Below, piece by piece: positions 1-11,440 of a DNA stretch of 64,000 bases. The stretch spans positions 1,118,001 through 1,182,000 of the forward strand of contig JAQFVV010000254.1 of the NCBI GenBank assembly GCA_028023455.1. Direction: 5' to 3'. Source of the DNA: Epiperipatus broadwayi (lineage: Eukaryota > Onychophora > Udeonychophora > Euonychophora > Peripatidae). How positions within the stretch are numbered: position 1 is the stretch's first letter; each line of letters begins with the position of its first letter. The notes under the pieces are model-generated. The model worked only from the letters and a program-made list of their open reading frames with translations. It had not been told where the DNA came from and searched no databases. Made by a program: the position numbers and the translations under genes.

Positions 1-1057
1 ACTTTTGTTTATGATCTTAAAAGTAAAACGTCTTTTTATAAATATTTACGTTTAAAAACAAGCGAGAAATAATTTCGACAATTAATAAAGAATTTAACTT
101 TGCCTTTAATGACATCGATAAGCCGTCGAAAATTTCTTACTCTACTAACGATTGTTTCCACCGCAATTTAAAATCTACATTAAATATTACTGAAAACTCA
201 AACATTCATAAAATGTTTAAATGTACTGTACTAAATCGATAAATAATGAGGATAGAATAATGTTAATGTTTCCCAAGTGAATTTTTAAGCCCTCTGAATC
301 GGCTAGAAACGAAAAGCAAAATATAGGAAGACAAAAAGCACTGAGAAAAAATAGCTCTAAGTATACTGTTTACTTATTTATAACTGATCAAACTTAAAGT
401 GGTAGTGTTGAAATTCTTTCAAGAACAGATATATGCTCCCACTTAGTTGTCTCAACTGTATAATCTCCACCCATGGTTTATGTCTTATTTGAAGATATAT
501 AATTTTAATAATTATGTTTAGATAATGTCTTTTAAGACGTAACAAACACAGTCCAGTCGTTAGTCACTTTTGTGCGTCTAAAAGAATCTGTTAAGAACAG
601 CAATGCATCCAATTGATCAGTACATATATATATATATTTAGTACATTTATATTTAAATGTCTTCATCTCTAAAACTGGATTAAACTTCATATTGCAATGA
701 ACCCATGTTTATGAACTTTATTTAAGTAATTTATTAACCTATCCTCGATGGAAAGTGGCAAAACTTTACTGGAAGCCTACATGTATCTTTCAAGCCACAT
801 AACAAATAGTCTGATTAAATACTAATTGTAATTGTAGTGGATGATATATTGAATTTTTTTATGCATCTATTGAAAATGCAATTTTCACAATAACTTAATA
901 ATACATCATGAAAGAATGAATATTAAATGCTCCATAAACTTAATATATCACTCCCCCCCTCTTTAAAAAACAATAAAACTAATAATAATTATTTAGAAAA
1001 ATACCTTCAAAACATCACATGATCACCATTTCACATATTTTCACATGCTGTTAATAA
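1..1057. other. AT-rich sequence, no gene seen
   Basis: No ORF with recognisable protein features and no repeat that I can match elsewhere in the window. The first 200 bases hold several CpGs, unlike most of the window. A short TA run lies near 623-640. Confidence 0.5.
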
Positions 1058-1290
1058 GAATATATGTGATGTGATGCACTGTGACTTCTTATACACAGTC
1101 ATGAATCTCTCAGCAACTATGTACAGAGAAATCTATTAACCACTTTACCTTCCCTTTCCATTCCACACCCTAAGTTTTTCCATATCCTACTCCATCCCAT
1201 TTCCACAACATAATCTTTGTCAACTCCATGCCTTCATATCTAAATCCCCCCTATCTGTTTCCAAATCCAGCATAAAAACCAATAACCCAC
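1058..1290 (-). mobile_element. LINE 3' fragment (copy 1)
   Basis: On the minus strand this matches the 3' ends of the LINE copies at 8779-8963 and 51638-52905: the last codons of the polymerase (pattern YVVEMEW...W..LEWGME), a short 3' UTR containing GTCACAGTG, and a terminal ATCAC repeat tail. The 5' truncation at about 1290 coincides with the start of a family A repeat. Only the extreme C-terminus is present, so it is a dead fragment. Confidence 0.75.
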
Positions 1291-1424
1291 CAGTAGTGCC
1301 ACCAAGTGCAAGCCTTTCTAATCAATGGATGTTGGATGAATAGGCACTAGATAGAGATTTTATGTACAAATCTTCCTGCATTCATTGTTTACAAAGGCTT
1401 GCACTTGGTAGAACTATTGTATAA
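1291..1424. repeat. family A foldback repeat, short copy
   Basis: Inverted arms: GTAGTGCCACCAAGTGCAAG at the left and its approximate complement near 1394-1413 at the right, with TAGGCACTAGATAGAGATTT between. It is one of eight family A copies here. Family A has no coding capacity; the arms suggest a foldback or MITE-like element. It lies directly against the 5'-truncated LINE fragment. Confidence 0.75.
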
Positions 1425-2170
1425 AGAGTTTGAAATTCTTATTATAGAAATACCTGATTAATAATTGTTTTTTTTTTAAAATGAAGATTGGAGATGTTCA
1501 GACTCCCAGCAAAATCCATTGCTTAGATAGAATAACTTCCATTAGAGTGTCTTTTTTTTCCTATTGAAATAAATATTATTTTTGATACAATCTGTTTTCA
1601 ATTATTTCTTTTAATAATAATATTGATAAAGGAAAAAAACAAATTAAGATAGTAAGTATTTGGATTTGATTGATTTATACACATATGGATACAACATATA
1701 TATATAAATTTACATTTAAAGTAAATATAAATATAGTGCTATGAACTACATCATATCTATGTGACATCAATTTTATGCTACCCAAAGTAAAATGTAAATA
1801 AACAAAAATGTTAATAAAAGAAACAAATAAAATATTAAAATTCTCAAATTTTACAATTATCAACCACCATTTTTCCATCTCTGAGTGCCATAAACAATTA
1901 TATATTTTTTTAAAAAGTAAATTTTGTAAATAAATTTTACAATATGACCAGTAATCATTTTTTCATCTCAGAGTGTGTACACAATTATATAAATAGAATT
2001 TTTTCACTTTATGTTAAAAGCACATACATTGTGTTCTTCCTTATATGCAGTATTTTACATATTAAAATATTTTCTGAGCATAATAATAAATGTTCTATAA
2101 AATTTTATACTAAATTACATGATCCCAATTTCTCAATAGCAAGAATTCTATTGTTTCTGTAAAACCACAA
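1425..2170. other. AT-rich intergenic sequence, no gene seen
   Basis: Short AT-rich ORFs on both strands (for example 1675-1878 minus and 1944-2162 plus) are low-complexity and hydrophobic by composition, as expected by chance at this base content. Nothing is recognised. Confidence 0.5.
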
Positions 2171-2377
2171 GTTGGAGGGTTGCATTAGATCCTAAGATAT
2201 AGGTGCAGTGCTCTCAGATCCAAGGCTCCTCACTGATAATAGCCACAAGCCAGAAACTAGTCTGGGGATATTGGATGAGTAGGCATTAGATAGGGATTTT
2301 ATGTGCAAGCCTTCTGGCATCCATTGATTACTCTGATTGGCACAGGGTGGCACTACTGTATGGAGAGAGTTTTGCAC
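2171..2377 (-). repeat. family A repeat, one-armed copy
   Basis: Reads GGAGGGTTGCATTAGATCC, then CTAGTCTGGGGATATTGGAT, then CATCCATTGATTACTCTG, and ends TATGGAGAGAGTTTTGC. This is the reverse of the copies at 29751 and 36019, without the opposing left arm. It abuts the 5' end of the LINE that follows. Confidence 0.8.
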
Positions 2378-2656
2378 GAAATCACAGCGTTGGAAGCAAA
2401 CGGAGCTAAGTTGAATTTGGATATTTTTAAAATTTGTTTTAGTTCTGTTTTTCTTTACGTGCGTGATTGATCTTTTGAGAGCAGTCAAATAAAAAAAAAT
2501 TATTGTGAATGAGAGTAAAATTGTGTTCGAGAGAGTGAGTTATTTGAAAGATTAAAATTTTTTGTGTTTAACTGTCTGAAAGATTTTTGTTCGCCATTTT
2601 GGGTTAGAAGTTTTTTTTTTAAAAAAAAGTTGTTCCTGTTGAATGTGTGGTAGCAT

Positions 2657-3085
2657 AAGGATATTTATAAAAAAGTTGTATCTAAGTTTAATTTGTTTTA
2701 GTTAAGTTTGTTACTGAAGGTTTTTTGAATTTAAAATAGGTATTTGGTTTGAGAAAAAAGGTAACGTTTGTTTGGGAGGCCTAACATTAGAAGACACATG
2801 GGTATAGTTTTGATCAGGTTTGGGAAAAGTAAAAAAGTTTTATTTTTTTGTATAAGTGTGTTTGAAGACTATGTGAGGTATTATAAAGAGGTATTTATAA
2901 AAAATTGTATGTAAGTTTAATTCGTTTAAGTTAAGTTTGTTACTGAGAGTTTTTTAAATTTTAAAATTGGCATTTATTTTGAGATAAAAGGCATAACGTT
3001 AGTAAACACGTGGTTGTAGTTTGATCAAGCTTGGGAAAAAGTAAAAAAGTTTTTTTATTTTTCAGTATAAGGGTGTTTGAAGAAT
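2657..3085 (+). repeat. two tandem 5' UTR units (period about 230 bp)
   Basis: Unit 1 starts at 2657 and unit 2 at 2887. Shared blocks, in order, are ATTTATAAAAAA(G)TTGTAT, GTTAAGTTTGTTACTGA, GTTTGATCA(G/A)G(T/C)TTGGGAAA, AGTAAAAAAGTTTT and TGTGTTTGAAGA. The second unit runs into the ORF1 start at 3105. Tandem 5' monomers act as promoters in several LINE families, for example the mouse L1 monomers; a promoter role here is inferred. Confidence 0.8.
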
Positions 3086-3104
3086 CAAATATAGAATAGG
3101 TGAT

Positions 3105-3811
3105 TTGAAAAATAAAAATATGGATTTTATTTGTGTGGCACAATGTATATACGATCGACAGAAAGGAGTTAGACGAGCAGTAGTAGAGTGTACAGTGTGT
3201 GCTGAGGTGTATCATTTGAAATGTTTGAATAAGAATAGAAAGATTGTAACAGGTTTTTGGATATGTAGTCAGTGTGTAAATGTGATTAAAGAGGTGAGAA
3301 AGTGATTTTTAAGTGTAGGTAGTCTAGAGAGAAAGTCAAAGGAGAGGGAGCAAAATGTAGTTAAGAAACATAGGACAGAGTATGGTTTTAGTGGAGTGTC
3401 AGAAAATATGGGTGAAGGAAGTAGTAAGGCAATGGAGATGGTTAGACAGAGAATAAGTAAGATAGAAGAAAAAATGAAGGATGTAGAAGTAAAGTTAAAA
3501 TTGTTAAAGATGAAGTGTGAGAAGATAAAGGAATTATTGAATAGAAATGATAAGGAAGAAATGGATAAGGAAATTGAGAAGGTGGTAGAAAAAGTTAAAG
3601 ATGGAGTAGAGAAAGTAGATTATGAGGCAGTATTGATAGGAGATTCACTAATAAGAGAATGTGGGAATATAATTGCAAGAGAAAATAGAAGCAGGTATGT
3701 TAGAGTATGTTTGCCTGGAGCAAAAATTAGGGATGTGACAGATAAAGTAAGAAAGCAAGGTAGTAGAGATGTATATGTAATGGTAGGGACTAATAATTTG
3801 TTATATTTCAT
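3105..3811 (+). pseudogene. LINE ORF1: PHD finger, coiled coil, SGNH hydrolase, with one internal stop
   Basis: The start at 3105 is the first ATG after the 5' UTR units. Residues about 8-60 form a PHD-type C4HC3 zinc finger: CVAQC, then ECTVC, then YHLKC, then WICSQC. A TGA at 3303-3305 interrupts the frame, but the same frame stays open to 3954 (ATG at 3396). The second part has a lysine/glutamate-rich coiled coil (about 3420-3610), then the start of an SGNH/GDSL hydrolase: GDSLIRECG (nucleophile Ser), a glycine block LPGAKI, and the GTNN block. The C-terminal Asp-His block is absent because the element breaks at about 3810; the codons to 3954 are unrelated. Known ORF1 proteins of this type bind the LINE RNA. 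It is probably inactive because of the stop and the truncation. Confidence 0.8.
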
Positions 3812-4534
3812 CAGAGTTTTTCTGGTTATTTATATTTCACGTAGTATAGACAAACACATACATTCTACATTAACTAAATATATAATGAAAACATATGATC
3901 TGGTTAACAATTTTCCAAGAATCATCAGATATTCATTAACTAAAACTCTCTATTAAAAAAATATTTATTAGTATTGAAATGGTAAATCTGATTCAGATTT
4001 GCCATTTCACTGTCTGACCCACCTAATCACTTATTTTACTAACATTTGTTTTCTATGTATTATTCTGAAAAACATTTTTTTAACTATCCTGATTAAATCG
4101 CTAAAATTTGTTTTGGATAGTGTTAATCATATATGATTATACTAACACACTCTAAGTTATTTCATTGATATGATTAAAAAGAAAAAAAAGTTCAAATAAT
4201 AAATTTTGAAATTTTTTTATTATGTTTAAAATATCAAAATTTTTTATTTAAGAATCCAAGATGGCCTTTTGGAAAGATTTGTACCTCGATAAGAAGTTGA
4301 AATTAAAAGTTAAATTAAAGTATTGATAAATTACCAAAATCCATTTACTTTGGAATCTCTATTAATTAATTAGTAGAGATTCTACATCGTTATCTAAAAA
4401 AAAACTAACATAAAATTATACTGAAATCTATTGATTCTTATCAAGGTACAAACTTTCTAAAATTAGAACAAAAGCATGATTCCTATTGTTTTCTAAAGGC
4501 AAATCACCTCAGGCAGCAGAGAAATCGAATACCA
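3812..4534. other. AT-rich sequence, no gene seen
   Basis: Poly-A/T-rich, without a recognisable repeat or ORF beyond the out-of-family tail of ORF1, which ends at 3956. Confidence 0.5.
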
Positions 4535-4543
4535 TTAGGAAGG

Positions 4544-4774
4544 TATAAATAGTGGTCCTTTTAGAGACACAAAAAAGAACAGACAAAAAAGAAAGAAAGA
4601 ATTTGAGAAGTCTCCATGATTTTTGAAATGTCGAGCGAGTAGTAGAAAGGATAGATCACCGCCGTCCCTTCCTGAAACCTGAAATCTTCCATTATGTTGC
4701 TGCCAGAACCTGCCTGCAAAGAAGCCATCTACCACCAAGGTTCAGCCACAGAACTCATCCTGGGGAACTCCAAG
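4544..4774 (+). promoter_or_regulatory. candidate TATA promoter and first exon
   Basis: TATAAATA at 4544-4551 in the context AAGGTATAAATAGTGG is a good core-promoter TATA box. Downstream is a stretch of more balanced composition, and a donor-like junction CCAAG|GTAAAA lies at 4774/4775. No long ORF runs through it, so it would be a 5' UTR exon, a non-coding RNA exon or the promoter of an unrecognised retroelement. Support is sequence motifs only. Confidence 0.3.
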
Positions 4775-5039
4775 GTAAAATTCTGAAGAGCTTAAATACT
4801 TTCATCAAGATGTTAGAAACTATATAATTTCGTAAAGCTTTAAAACAAATGTCAAAAGCTATTGTTTATTGAAAATCTTTTAACTGATTCTTTAACCCTT
4901 TTTCTTTTAAATTATAATGTTTTTCATAACTCAAGCTCACCATAATTTTAATATTTTGATTATTTGACTATGAAACTATTTATTTATTTTTATGTTAATT
5001 TTAGCATGAGATTTCATGCTTTGATTTTTTTTTTATTAT
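4775..5039. other. AT-rich sequence, no gene seen
   Basis: No recognised feature. It would be the start of an intron if the upstream exon call is right. Confidence 0.35.
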
Positions 5040-5194
5040 TTCGACAAACTTCACTCGTGGGGGCTCAAAGAGAGTAATTTGCTAAGAGAGCAAATTATGC
5101 TTACTAGGGGAAGGGAGTTTTAGCAAAGAACGAATTAATTTTAAAATAAATAAAGTTGATCTATTTTTATTTTCGCCAGTGAAGTTATGTCGAA
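5040..5194. repeat. 155-bp element with terminal inverted repeats
   Basis: The left end TTCGACAAACTTCACT pairs with the right end AGTGAAGTTATGTCGAA. Inside is a second, nested palindrome: AATTTGCT, AAGAG, AGCAAATT. It could be a small MITE or a structured RNA element. No second copy was seen in this window, and a target duplication is not clear in the AT-rich flanks. Confidence 0.5.
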
Positions 5195-7068
5195 TATATA
5201 TATATATATATCTCAAAAATAAACTGACCGTAATTTTTTAAATAAATTTATTATAGATTTCCCAGGATGGGATTCTAGTATTCTATAATTCTGTAATTTG
5301 AAACAAAAGTAATATGCTATAGATTTTCGACCTAGTAACAGCGCCGCTGGAGAGTGTCAGTTAATTATCATGCCTTTTTTTTTAAGTTAGGAAAGTGGAA
5401 AGGGGGGATTTATTCGAGAAGTAAATTTCCTTTTTCTATATGTTTGGTTTTTGTAGGTTAAATCTTTATGTAAAGTAGTTGTTTACGCAGGTTGGTCTCT
5501 ATGCAGTATTAGATCATATATTTAATTATAATTCATTCATATTTAATGATTATAATATCTTGGGTTAATAAAGAATGCTTGGAGTAGCATGGACAGACCT
5601 AAAACGATCATTCATTTTGTGTTTGGAGTTGGCTCCCAGTTACGCATACGTCTGGGGGCTGGAAAGTGTGTTTGAGGTAGAGTTGGTTAGTCGGTATGCT
5701 ATCCATGGAGGTGGATATGATGGCTATCTGTAATTCCTATCTCCTATCGGTATATGGCCACGAAAGGCAGATGTACCAATTTCCTTTTTTATTCTTCGTT
5801 GAAATAGGCATGCGATTGTCTGTAATCCGGCTTGTATGTCCTTACCTACATTTCTTTTCTCATTTGCATTCATATACTTATTAACCCAACATTGTTTTGC
5901 TTTTCTTTTGCCTATCTAATACGTAAGCCATAAGGAAACGATTCTATTCAAGGATCTTCGACCTGAGTAATCAACTCTTTTTTTTTTCCATAATTAGTTA
6001 AAATCGTTTAATTTTAGCTAGTTCACATTATAGTTCTTATAAAGTATGATTTTAGTTGAAAGTCCAACTAAAGCAACTTGTTGTTTTGATGATTAATTGA
6101 TCTATTTTTTATATAACAGCTTACAGTTTTAATCACTGTAAAATTAGTTATAAGCTTTTCCAGCAAGGTCCACTAATATCATAAAACATTAGTTATTTGA
6201 AATCTAAATTATTATTTATAAAGAGAAATAAAATCAATTTTTTTTGTTAGTAAAGTAAGGTGTCGAATCACTCTTATTGTAATTGTTTATTTAATGTCTG
6301 TTTCAATAAAAATGTTTTTTTTTTTAAAAAAATCTATTGTAAAGAAGAAATGAAATATTTATTCTTTATATACATCAGTCAGGTAAATGTTTAGACCAGC
6401 TGCTGTATTATAAGTTTGTACTAAATGGGCATGGATAATTTTAGAATCTATGATCATTTAATTTTAAAATCTTTTTTTTTTCAATAAATATAAACAAAAT
6501 AAATTTGTACAAACCCAATAATATCAAAGATAACCGCTAATGTAAATTCGTCATAAACTTATCTAATTATAAAGTTAATTTAAAAATTGTGTTTTTGTAA
6601 AGATCTTGAGTTAAATAGAAATGTAAAATACTTAATGATTTTAAAATATATTGTAATCGCCCACGCGACCGAGGCAACATCACTACCTACTCTAATCCTT
6701 GCTTGACGATTCCTTTTTTTGTTGGCACCCGCTGTGTTCTTCCGTCCGGGGATTACATGATGTTCTGCGACGATAATTTCTAACACCCATACATGTACGC
6801 TTTATTTATTTTATACATAGATTCGAATCGAATCCCAGTAATAGGCGCCAGGAGAACTTTTGGAAGAGTCCGCCACGTATGTGTATAAGCCCACTCAATT
6901 ATATCACAAAACATGCCCGTGCCTCGCTCCAGTCGGAAACATGAAACGAACACAGCCACAATTACCCTTCACACTACCTCCGTTATTATAATCATAGAAA
7001 GGCCCGCCCTACATCCCACAGAACAAATTAATCCAACTTAACTTTAGTCTAAAAAGCATCACGACATA
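5195..7068. other. non-repetitive stretch with CpG patches
   Basis: No repeat family found elsewhere in the window matches here. Patches of more balanced composition (5560-5760, 6655-7010) contain CpGs such as GCGCCGCTGG, CACGCGACCGAGG and TCCGTCCGGGG. The ORFs at 5696-5884 (plus) and 6580-6786 (minus) show no recognisable domain. It could hold regulatory or untranslated sequence of a host gene outside the window. Confidence 0.35.
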
Positions 7069-7160
7069 AGCATAAAATCAATAAAATCCCACCCCCAAAA
7101 TATCAACTGCATTCAGCATAAAATCAATAAAATCCCACCCCCAAAATATCAACTGCATTC
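7069..7160. repeat. perfect 46-bp tandem duplication
   Basis: The unit beginning AGCATAAAATCAATAAAATC occupies 7069-7114 and is repeated without mismatch at 7115-7160. Identity indicates a recent duplication or an assembly artefact. Confidence 0.95.
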
Positions 7161-8278
7161 ATTTCCATATAAACAAACTTACGCTAAAGCATTCATTCCG
7201 ATATATATAAATTTATGTTGAAATTCCAAGCAATTAAATAACAAAAAAATTAGCTACATAAATATTTATTTAATCTGTTTAATAATGATTAACGCAGGTA
7301 TGTGATCGGCAAGCCGAGACAATTAACGGTAAACTTCAAATTACTTTGCACATATTATTTCAGACTGTTGATCAGTCGGCAAATTTATTAGGTAAAAAAA
7401 TTCTCGAACTGTTCATAAATGATTAATATTAATTATACTGTTTTAGATTAATGTCTTTCTAATAGTTCTGGATATTAAAGTTATTTCTTTAAGTGCACAA
7501 TTGAATATAACAAATTTTACGATAGCTACCTGTGAAATGTAGAACGACTGTAATGGGATCCTGAGCGAAGCTTATTCTTTAATGAGGTATTCCGGCGATT
7601 TGCGCGGTCTCCAAGCGAGCGTGGTCCTAATATGAGGTTCTCCGGTGGTATGAGCATCTTGATGGTAATCAGCTGGTCTGGACGCGGAGGTCCGGCGGTC
7701 AAGCCGCGAATTCTATATTCAGCAACGCATGGCAGTTAGATTCATAACGTCTAATAAAAATCAAGTCTCTTAATAATTTCTCTAAAGAAGAGCACAACTG
7801 TCTTCTGAAAATGCTGTTCGGCCTTTTTGATCTTTGCCTTCACGCCCTCACACCTTGAATTTTTCTCCTCCAATCAATCCCATGCACCTGTGAGTCCCTT
7901 TATTTGATAAGTCCATCGCGTGTCAGCTCAACTCCGAGATTTCTGGGATTGTTGACATTAGTTTGGAATTTAACCGTTTTTCTTAGGTATTGTTTCTCTG
8001 GGGACAGAAATCTGAGTCGTACAATAGCGGTGTACACTTTCTCACACCTCTGTTTCTAATTTTGGCTTGTTTTATCTCGGCGTACCAGCACATATCCTGC
8101 CTATTGTTTCAATTTCTAATTTTACATTTACTAATTACGTTTGTACAAATTAATCTGAGATTGCTTGGAATTTCAGAACATATTGCTAATTAATTTAAAT
8201 TATTTGATAAAAGTTAAACTTGCGTTCAATCATTCTTCTTTAATTAATCAAAAATGAATAAAAAAAAACTACAACGAC
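7161..8278. other. sequence with a CpG-rich core at about 7545-7740
   Basis: About 180 bases near 7545-7740 carry many CpGs (CCGGCGATTTGCGCGG, GACGCGGAGGTCCGGCGG, GCCGCG), in strong contrast to the CpG-poor surroundings. Two imperfect repeats of ATGAGGT(A)TTC(T)CCGG occur inside. No coding frame is recognised. It could be an unmethylated promoter or CpG island, or a young insertion. Confidence 0.4.
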
Positions 8279-8778
8279 NNNNNNNNNNNNNNNNNNNNNN
8301 NNNNNNNNNNNNNNNNNNNNNNNNNNNNNNNNNNNNNNNNNNNNNNNNNNNNNNNNNNNNNNNNNNNNNNNNNNNNNNNNNNNNNNNNNNNNNNNNNNNN
8401 NNNNNNNNNNNNNNNNNNNNNNNNNNNNNNNNNNNNNNNNNNNNNNNNNNNNNNNNNNNNNNNNNNNNNNNNNNNNNNNNNNNNNNNNNNNNNNNNNNNN
8501 NNNNNNNNNNNNNNNNNNNNNNNNNNNNNNNNNNNNNNNNNNNNNNNNNNNNNNNNNNNNNNNNNNNNNNNNNNNNNNNNNNNNNNNNNNNNNNNNNNNN
8601 NNNNNNNNNNNNNNNNNNNNNNNNNNNNNNNNNNNNNNNNNNNNNNNNNNNNNNNNNNNNNNNNNNNNNNNNNNNNNNNNNNNNNNNNNNNNNNNNNNNN
8701 NNNNNNNNNNNNNNNNNNNNNNNNNNNNNNNNNNNNNNNNNNNNNNNNNNNNNNNNNNNNNNNNNNNNNNNNNNNNNN
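8279..8778. other. assembly gap, 500 N
   Basis: Exactly 500 undetermined bases, a conventional placeholder length, so the true size is probably unknown. The right edge lies inside a LINE, so the missing sequence probably includes more of that element. Confidence 0.98.
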
Positions 8779-8963
8779 AAAGGCCATAGAGTTGACAAAG
8801 ATTATGTTGTGGAAATGGAATGGGGCAGAATATGGGAAGACTTAGAGTGGGGAATGGAAAATAAAGTGGCTAACAGGTTTATCTGGGCATAGTTGCTGAG
8901 ATATTCTTGACTTCGTTTAAGGAGAAGCCAAATACATCACATCACATCATCACATCACATGCC
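8779..8963 (+). mobile_element. LINE 3' end (copy 2), beside the gap
   Basis: The first 114 bases encode the polymerase C-terminus (DYVVEMEWGRIWEDLEWG) ending at a TAG at 8890-8892. A short 3' UTR and a CATCAC-repeat tail (about 8932-8963) follow. It matches the minus-strand copies at 1058-1290 and 51638-52905. The 5' part is lost in the gap. Confidence 0.8.
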
Positions 8964-11440
8964 ATGTTTCTGTAAGTAAAATACTCAGAGTGAGCAATGA
9001 AATTCAGGCATTGCCATTTACTTTATTTTAAAAATAAAAATACAATAGGCATTTTTTTCTTATTGCTTTAATGAATGTATGAGTGGAGACATTCAGTAAA
9101 ATATACTTAAATGTGTCCCCTTAATTTATTATTAATAACTATATTATTATGATTTTGTAAAATGTTTATAGTACAATCTTAATTTATATATATACTATAC
9201 ATATGGAAAGTGTCTGTGTTATATATAAATATGTGATGACAAATACAATATGTATTTTATTCTAATCGATGCTTGTCAACAAAATGTGAGCTATTATATA
9301 CTATATACATTTGAGCATGAGGGTATTTTGAAACAAAATATAGTATTGTTTGCAGCTCTATGGTATATTGTTTATATTATTTGGCTTATTTTTTTTTGTA
9401 CACTAATATTTAAAAATTGTAACTATTATTAAAATTATTATTATTTCAATAATAAAAAAATAATTAATAGCTGTTTGTTTAACAATATTAGTCTAATTAT
9501 AGTATTAAAAAATATCTGGTAAAATGAAAATACACACAGAAAAAATAGTTTTTTAATAATATTTAGCTTTATTACTGCCTAAAATAAAAAAATTAGTAAC
9601 AAGTGAATATTAAAAAATAATAAAAAATTTAAAATTATAATTACGCATTTTTCCATTGAATTTATTATAAATGTATTTTTACTTTAACAAACATTTTTTT
9701 CTTTCAATACATATTATAAAAAAAACAAACCAAATTTAAATAAATTTTATTAAAATTGCTGTTAAAAAACAAAAAAACTGTAAGTTATATTGCAATGGTT
9801 TTTTTTTTTTTGGTTGTTGCTGTTAAAAACTACAAATCATAATTTGCAAGTTGACATAAAACATACATGCATAATTTGCAGAGGTTTGTTTTTTAAAATC
9901 TTTTCTAATATTGACTAAGGAAATGATTATCCATGCTAATGAAATGTTGCAAACGCATACAAAAATATGATAAATAGTGAAAACAATTCTGAAGAGGACT
10001 GTTGATTCAGTCAAAACTGTCAGCTATTTTTAGATATTTTTTAATAATAAAATAATGCATTAACATTCTATAAAGAGTATTTTGTATTGTTGGTTCATAT
10101 TAAGAAAAGAAGTCCAAGGAGTTTAATAAATATTGGATTAAATTTTTAATTGCACTTTTATAATGACGCATTTTAGTGCAGGTAGTTCTCTTAATGATAT
10201 CTCATGGACTTTTATCTAGTGAATATGGATTTGGTGAGCTGCCATAACTGGATTTAATGTTTTTCATTGTCATACTCTCATCTTATACTGAATTGATACT
10301 GAATTCAACTTCTTTTTAGTACATCTTCATATGAAGGATGTTTATCTCATTTTTTATTATCTTTTTTCTATTTTGCTTGTTTTATTTTATATTTGTTTTG
10401 CATATTTTTTATGTCTTATTAAAATAAAAAAATAATCAGTCTCTCATAAATGATTATGGCCATTATAACTCCAAATATAAAAAAAAAGAATAGAAACAAA
10501 GAAAAAAGGAAAAAAGAAACACTCTAAACAGGAGTGGTGCAATGATTATACACACCAATTTATGATCCACAAATATATCCTTGTATAAATCATGTTGGAA
10601 ATTTCTCTGTTTACTTGCTATTTTATAATGCTGTCTTTGAATTTCTTTGGCAGAAAACTTTTCTTTTTGAAGTACACCAACACCTTGCCTAGTTGTAGCA
10701 CTCCAGTGTAATCTATTATTTGTCCTATTTTCCCAATGGAAACTATTGACATTGCATGTTTTTCAGATAATGCTTATAATGGAGGCAGGATTTACCTCTC
10801 CCATAAAATCATGTTTAAGTTCGCATATCTTATTATGTAAAGTAATGATAATATAGAATGATGTCTGTAACAATTAATCTCAACTGCAATAATTGTGATT
10901 GGAAAATGATTGCAAATTAATCTTATATATTACGTTGAAAAATTTGTGAATTATCAATTCCATTCATATGATTACTAAAAGTCAACTGCGATTTGATGGC
11001 TTCAAATAATAATGAATCACTAGTGAATTTATCAGATGTAAAGATCATAATTCAAAATAACTTTGAATACTATTAAAAAGAGGTTGTAATGCCACTACAA
11101 ATAAAGCTAAAAACATATCCCCTTTCCAACATATATGATGTCACTATATTGCAGTTAGTTCATAATGCCACCATTTATTGACCCCAGAGAACAAATGATC
11201 ATTCCATACTTTCTTGTACAAATCTAGTAAAAGTTCCTATTTTATCACAATGGCAGTAACAAATTGTTTCTTTGAATGTGCTTAGCATCTAGTTTGCAAA
11301 TTTTTCTAATTTATCTATTAATCTGACTTTTTATGTACTCATCACAGCTTTATTTATATAATAACAGTAATAACTTAATATTAAAAAATATATACATGCC
11401 TATATCTTTGAAATGAAGTTTTTTAATAAATACATTTTAC
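8964..11440. other. AT-rich intergenic sequence, no gene seen
   Basis: Homopolymer-rich AT sequence with chance ORFs (9250-9432 plus, 9823-10014 minus) that have no domain signature. No repeat family recognised. Confidence 0.5.

Larger units (their letters stand above)
2378..3811 (+). mobile_element. 5' part of a non-LTR retrotransposon (LINE)
   Basis: It contains a 5' UTR with two tandem units and an ORF1 with PHD finger, coiled coil and SGNH-hydrolase domains. That architecture is known from ORF1 proteins of CR1/L2-group LINEs. No ORF2 follows: after codon motif GTNNLL the sequence changes abruptly near 3806-3811 to unrelated AT-rich DNA. LINEs usually lose the 5' end, so retention of the 5' end without the 3' end suggests a later deletion or rearrangement. 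The LINE tails at 1058, 8779 and 51638 may be of the same family, but that link is inferred. Confidence 0.75.

Noticed and set aside
8244-8892. ORFs of 172-212 codons across the gap
   Set aside because: They consist almost entirely of undetermined residues over the N run; only the last 38 codons (LINE C-terminus) are real.
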